This document shows positions 30,760-33,578 of a stretch of DNA of 33,578 nt, piece by piece; positions within the stretch are counted from its first letter, which is position 1, and each line of letters begins with the position of its first letter. Under the pieces are notes generated by a model. That model was not told where the DNA came from and made no database searches. It worked only from the letters and a program-made list of their open reading frames with translations. The DNA lies in NCBI GenBank assembly GCA_031289145.1, contig JAITQA010000030.1, positions 1-33,578 on the forward strand. The letters are read 5' to 3'. Position numbers and translations under genes: made by a program. The DNA is from Dysgonamonadaceae bacterium (GTDB lineage Bacteria > Bacteroidota > Bacteroidia > Bacteroidales > Azobacteroidaceae).

Positions 30760-33578
30760 TTAAAAAGCAATATCAACACCCAAGCTAAAGGTGCGTGCAC
30801 GCGGATATTGCAAACGGTCGTAACCCGGCAGCAACTTTTCCGAAGAACGCACGTCGGGGTCTAAGCCGCTGTATTTGGTCCACACATACAGATTATCGAC
30901 CATGGCGAAAACCCTTGCAGAACTCAGTTTCAAAGTGTTTAATAATCTTTTTTCGAGATTATACGACAATGAAAGCGTTTTAAAGCGCAGGTAGGAACCG
31001 TCTTCCACATAGTAAGTTGAGGCGAGATTATCGCTTTGTCTTGTCAATGCGCCATAACGGGTGCTCGGATTTTCCGGCGTCCAGCGGTTGTACCAGTACT
31101 CTTGTGTCAAGTTGAACGACACTTCGCCTTGTCCGGCTTCCGTCCGACTGGGAAATTCATTGAAAATTTGGTTTCCATAAACGCCTTCAAAAAAGACGAG
31201 GAGACTAAAATTTTTGTACGTAAATTCGTTGGAAATACCACCCGCAAATTTCGGATTACTATCACTGATAATACGGCGGTCTTTTGCATCGACAACGTTA
31301 TCTTCATCGGGATTCAGGTTTTTATATTTGAATTCGCCCGGTTTGGCAGCGATTCCGGCAATACTTGGAATGCCATCTTTCAGCGTGTAGGTTCTGCTTG
31401 CGTGCGGAATACTTGGGTCGCTATTGTTTTGCCATGTAAAATCACTGATTTGGTAAATTCCATCCCAAAGGTAACCATAAGCAGTTCCCAAAGGTTCGCC
31501 TTCGCGAACAATACCTACATCCCGGATGTATCCATATTCGATAATTACAGGAATTTCTTCCGAACCGCCAAGACTCAATATCTTGTTTTTGTTGGTATAA
31601 ATATTGAAACTTGTCACCCAGTCAAAATTTTTTGTTTTGAGATTTTGCGTGTTTATTGTCAATTCAAGCCCTTTGTTCTCCATATCGCCGATATTTTGCC
31701 ATTGCTTGGGAAAACCTGCCTGCGAAGGTAGAAAAGCATTGAGCAACATGCCGGTTGTTTTCTTGTAATAGGCGTCGAAAACCAGCGAAATACGGTTGTT
31801 GAACATACCAAAATCCAAACCACCATTGTATTGCGTGGTCGTTTCCCATTTTAAATCGGGATTAGCCGAGGTTATAGGAGCCGCTCCGTAATCAGGCGTA
31901 CCATTGCTTGCATAATAGGCGTTGCCAAGCGTAGCCATACTTTGATAAGGCGTGATACGGTCGTTACCCGTAACTCCATAGCTTAAACGCAGTTTGGCAT
32001 TAGATATTTCCTTTACATCCGTCAGGAAGGACTCATTGTTGATACGCCAGGCGAAAGCTACTGAAGGGAAATAGCCAAAACGATTGCCGTATCCAAAATT
32101 CGACGACCCGTCAGCCCTGAACGTACCCGTAAATAAATAGCGGTCGAGCAGGTCATAATTGACACGTCCGAAAAACGAAAGCCTGTTTTGTACATATACA
32201 TTTGAGGTCGGTTTGCCTACAATAGACCCTTTTGAAATGTCATATACGCCGGTTGATTCGTCGTCGAAAGACGTACTGGTTATGCGGAAAGTTTCGTATT
32301 TATAGGAATTGACTTCCGAACCTGCCATCAATTTCAGCTTGTGGATTTTGTTGTAAGTTTTCCCATATTCAAGGTACCCCGTTCCGTTATATGAATTGGT
32401 AGTCACATTATTTAACGTAGCGCGTCCATTTTCTGTCCGTCCCCATAAAGTTTGTTTTCCGTAAAACTCCGAGAGATTTGAGGTGGAAAAGTTTCCGCCG
32501 CCGGATACACGTAAGCTCAAATTTTTCAATATTTTATAATTGGCGTAAGCATTTCCGATAATGCGGCTGTAGTCGGTTTCCCTTGTCGCATCGTAAATCA
32601 TGGTTGCCAATGAATATTTTTGCGATTGGTCTTCCGAATCATTGACCAAAAGAATCGGACGGAAGGTATAAATGGATTGTACGATACCGGCCCAATAGCC
32701 ATTTCCGCCGCCGCTCGAAGCCAAACCTGTGTTTACTGTTTTTCCCCAGATGGCGCTTAATCCCACATTCAGCTTGTTGGAAACTTTGCTATCCAGTTTA
32801 AAACGCGCCGACAAGGATGTATAATCGTTGTTTTTTACCAATCCTTTTTGGTCGAGATAGCCCAAACTTGCCGAATAGGTAGTATTGTCTTTACCGCCTT
32901 GCAATTGAAGGTCAAATTTCCCGATAGCTCCTTGCCGGAACAATTCATTTTGCCAATTATGGTTAGCATAGTTAGTCGAAGAAATATCAAGCGGTATGTA
33001 TTCCGTCACCCCGTTTACAACAACTTCTTGCCGATAGGCAGCATCCGTAGGCGCCAGTTCGTGCCGATAGTCAACATATTCCTGCGCATTCAACATATTA
33101 TATCCATTGGTATATTGCGACCACCCATACGATGCGTTTGCTGTAATCTTGGTTTTGGTATTGAATTTTCCCGATTTCGTGGTAATAATTACCACACCAT
33201 TAGCGCCGCGTGCTCCGTAAATGGCTGTTGCAGATGCATCTTTCAAGATTTCCATCGACTCAATATCACCGGGGGCAATAATTGACAAAGGGTTGTAGGT
33301 TGTTGTACCGCCCACGCTCGAAGACGCTACTTCTCCCGCATTAACATCCATCGGGATGCCATCAATCACATACAAAAGCTGTGTTCCTGCATTGATAGAG
33401 TTAGCGCCGCGAATTTGAATATTAATATCGGCGCCGGGTTCGCCCGATTGGGAATTGACACGCACACCGGCTACTCTGCCCTGCATGGCTTCACTAAACG
33501 AATTAAGCCTTGACTCTGTCAACGTTTTGGCGTTAATGCTCGTTACCGAACCGGTCAAATCGCTTTTCTTAACCGTAC
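30760..33578 (-). CDS. susC: SusC/RagA-family TonB-dependent outer-membrane transporter (5' end beyond window)
   Basis: A partial gene; 938 codons are visible and the frame is open to the window edge, so the signal peptide, carboxypeptidase-like domain and TonB box lie outside. The first codons read TVKKSDLTGSV, the standard start of the SusC plug. Further plug motifs are GRVAGVRVNSQSGEPG, IQIRGANSINAG, LLYVIDGIPMD and IYGARGANGVVIITTKSGK. The barrel ends in SLGVDIAF with the C-terminal Phe needed for outer-membrane insertion. It imports oligosaccharides held by SusD using TonB energy and is the first visible gene of the operon. A frame beginning at TTG 33558 is an artefact of the edge. Confidence 0.96.
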   Translation of the reverse strand, partial: TVKKSDLTGSVTSINAKTLTESRLNSFSEAMQGRVAGVRVNSQSGEPGADINIQIRGANSINAGTQLLYVIDGIPMDVNAGEVASSSVGGTTTYNPLSIIAPGDIESMEILKDASATAIYGARGANGVVIITTKSGKFNTKTKITANASYGWSQYTNGYNMLNAQEYVDYRHELAPTDAAYRQEVVVNGVTEYIPLDISSTNYANHNWQNELFRQGAIGKFDLQLQGGKDNTTYSASLGYLDQKGLVKNNDYTSLSARFKLDSKVSNKLNVGLSAIWGKTVNTGLASSGGGNGYWAGIVQSIYTFRPILLVNDSEDQSQKYSLATMIYDATRETDYSRIIGNAYANYKILKNLSLRVSGGGNFSTSNLSEFYGKQTLWGRTENGRATLNNVTTNSYNGTGYLEYGKTYNKIHKLKLMAGSEVNSYKYETFRITSTSFDDESTGVYDISKGSIVGKPTSNVYVQNRLSFFGRVNYDLLDRYLFTGTFRADGSSNFGYGNRFGYFPSVAFAWRINNESFLTDVKEISNAKLRLSYGVTGNDRITPYQSMATLGNAYYASNGTPDYGAAPITSANPDLKWETTTQYNGGLDFGMFNNRISLVFDAYYKKTTGMLLNAFLPSQAGFPKQWQNIGDMENKGLELTINTQNLKTKNFDWVTSFNIYTNKNKILSLGGSEEIPVIIEYGYIRDVGIVREGEPLGTAYGYLWDGIYQISDFTWQNNSDPSIPHASRTYTLKDGIPSIAGIAAKPGEFKYKNLNPDEDNVVDAKDRRIISDSNPKFAGGISNEFTYKNFSLLVFFEGVYGNQIFNEFPSRTEAGQGEVSFNLTQEYWYNRWTPENPSTRYGALTRQSDNLASTYYVEDGSYLRFKTLSLSYNLEKRLLNTLKLSSARVFAMVDNLYVWTKYSGLDPDVRSSEKLLPGYDRLQYPRARTFSLGVDIAF

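Overview
The window looks like a chromosomal piece of a Bacteroidota bacterium, most likely Bacteroidales. Evidence for this is the repeated -33/-7 promoter pattern of that phylum (TTTG, 19-20 nt, TAnnTTTG; clearest ahead of the tRNA, psd and the EamA gene), a SusC/SusD pair with a polysaccharide utilisation operon, a type IX secretion tail domain, a Bacteroidota-type short serA, and a DAHP synthase-chorismate mutase fusion. I see no rRNA, CRISPR array, integrase or complete insertion sequence.

Left part (1-7,470, minus strand). A superoxide dismutase and a flavin reductase-like protein form an oxidative-stress pair. Upstream of them, read in the order NtrC-type regulator, hybrid histidine kinase, serA-like dehydrogenase, NupG-like nucleoside transporter, lies a closely spaced block ended by a good intrinsic terminator (1334-1378). 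The kinase carries HisKA, HATPase, REC and Hpt domains, so a complete His-Asp-His-Asp relay to the neighbouring regulator can be drawn.

Middle part (7,540-20,113, plus strand). First comes a radical SAM protein with a helix-hairpin-helix end plus its usual DUF4130 partner, a pair of unknown but probably DNA-related function. Next is a patatin phospholipase with a predicted outer-membrane barrel. A tRNA-Arg(ACG) follows, and then the most notable element: an 18-codon leader peptide with 6 Phe and 4 Tyr codons, an antiterminator and a mutually exclusive terminator, placed just before pheA, an aminotransferase, DAHP synthase-chorismate mutase and tyrA. This is a complete ribosome-mediated attenuator for Phe/Tyr synthesis. 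Then come a SUI1/YciH protein, psd-pssA for phosphatidylethanolamine synthesis, rlmD, and an eroded relic of a HerA-like DUF853 ATPase.

Right part. An exonuclease and dnaN (minus strand) are followed by a probable RhuM-family relic and a 345-nt stretch with no convincing gene, then an EamA-type transporter (plus strand). The last 10 kb is one minus-strand operon: SusC (cut by the window edge), SusD, GH2 beta-mannosidase, a small secreted protein with a type IX sorting tail, and an SGNH esterase fused to a GH28 pectinase. Together these form a locus for uptake and breakdown of an acetylated, probably pectic or mannose-containing plant glycan.
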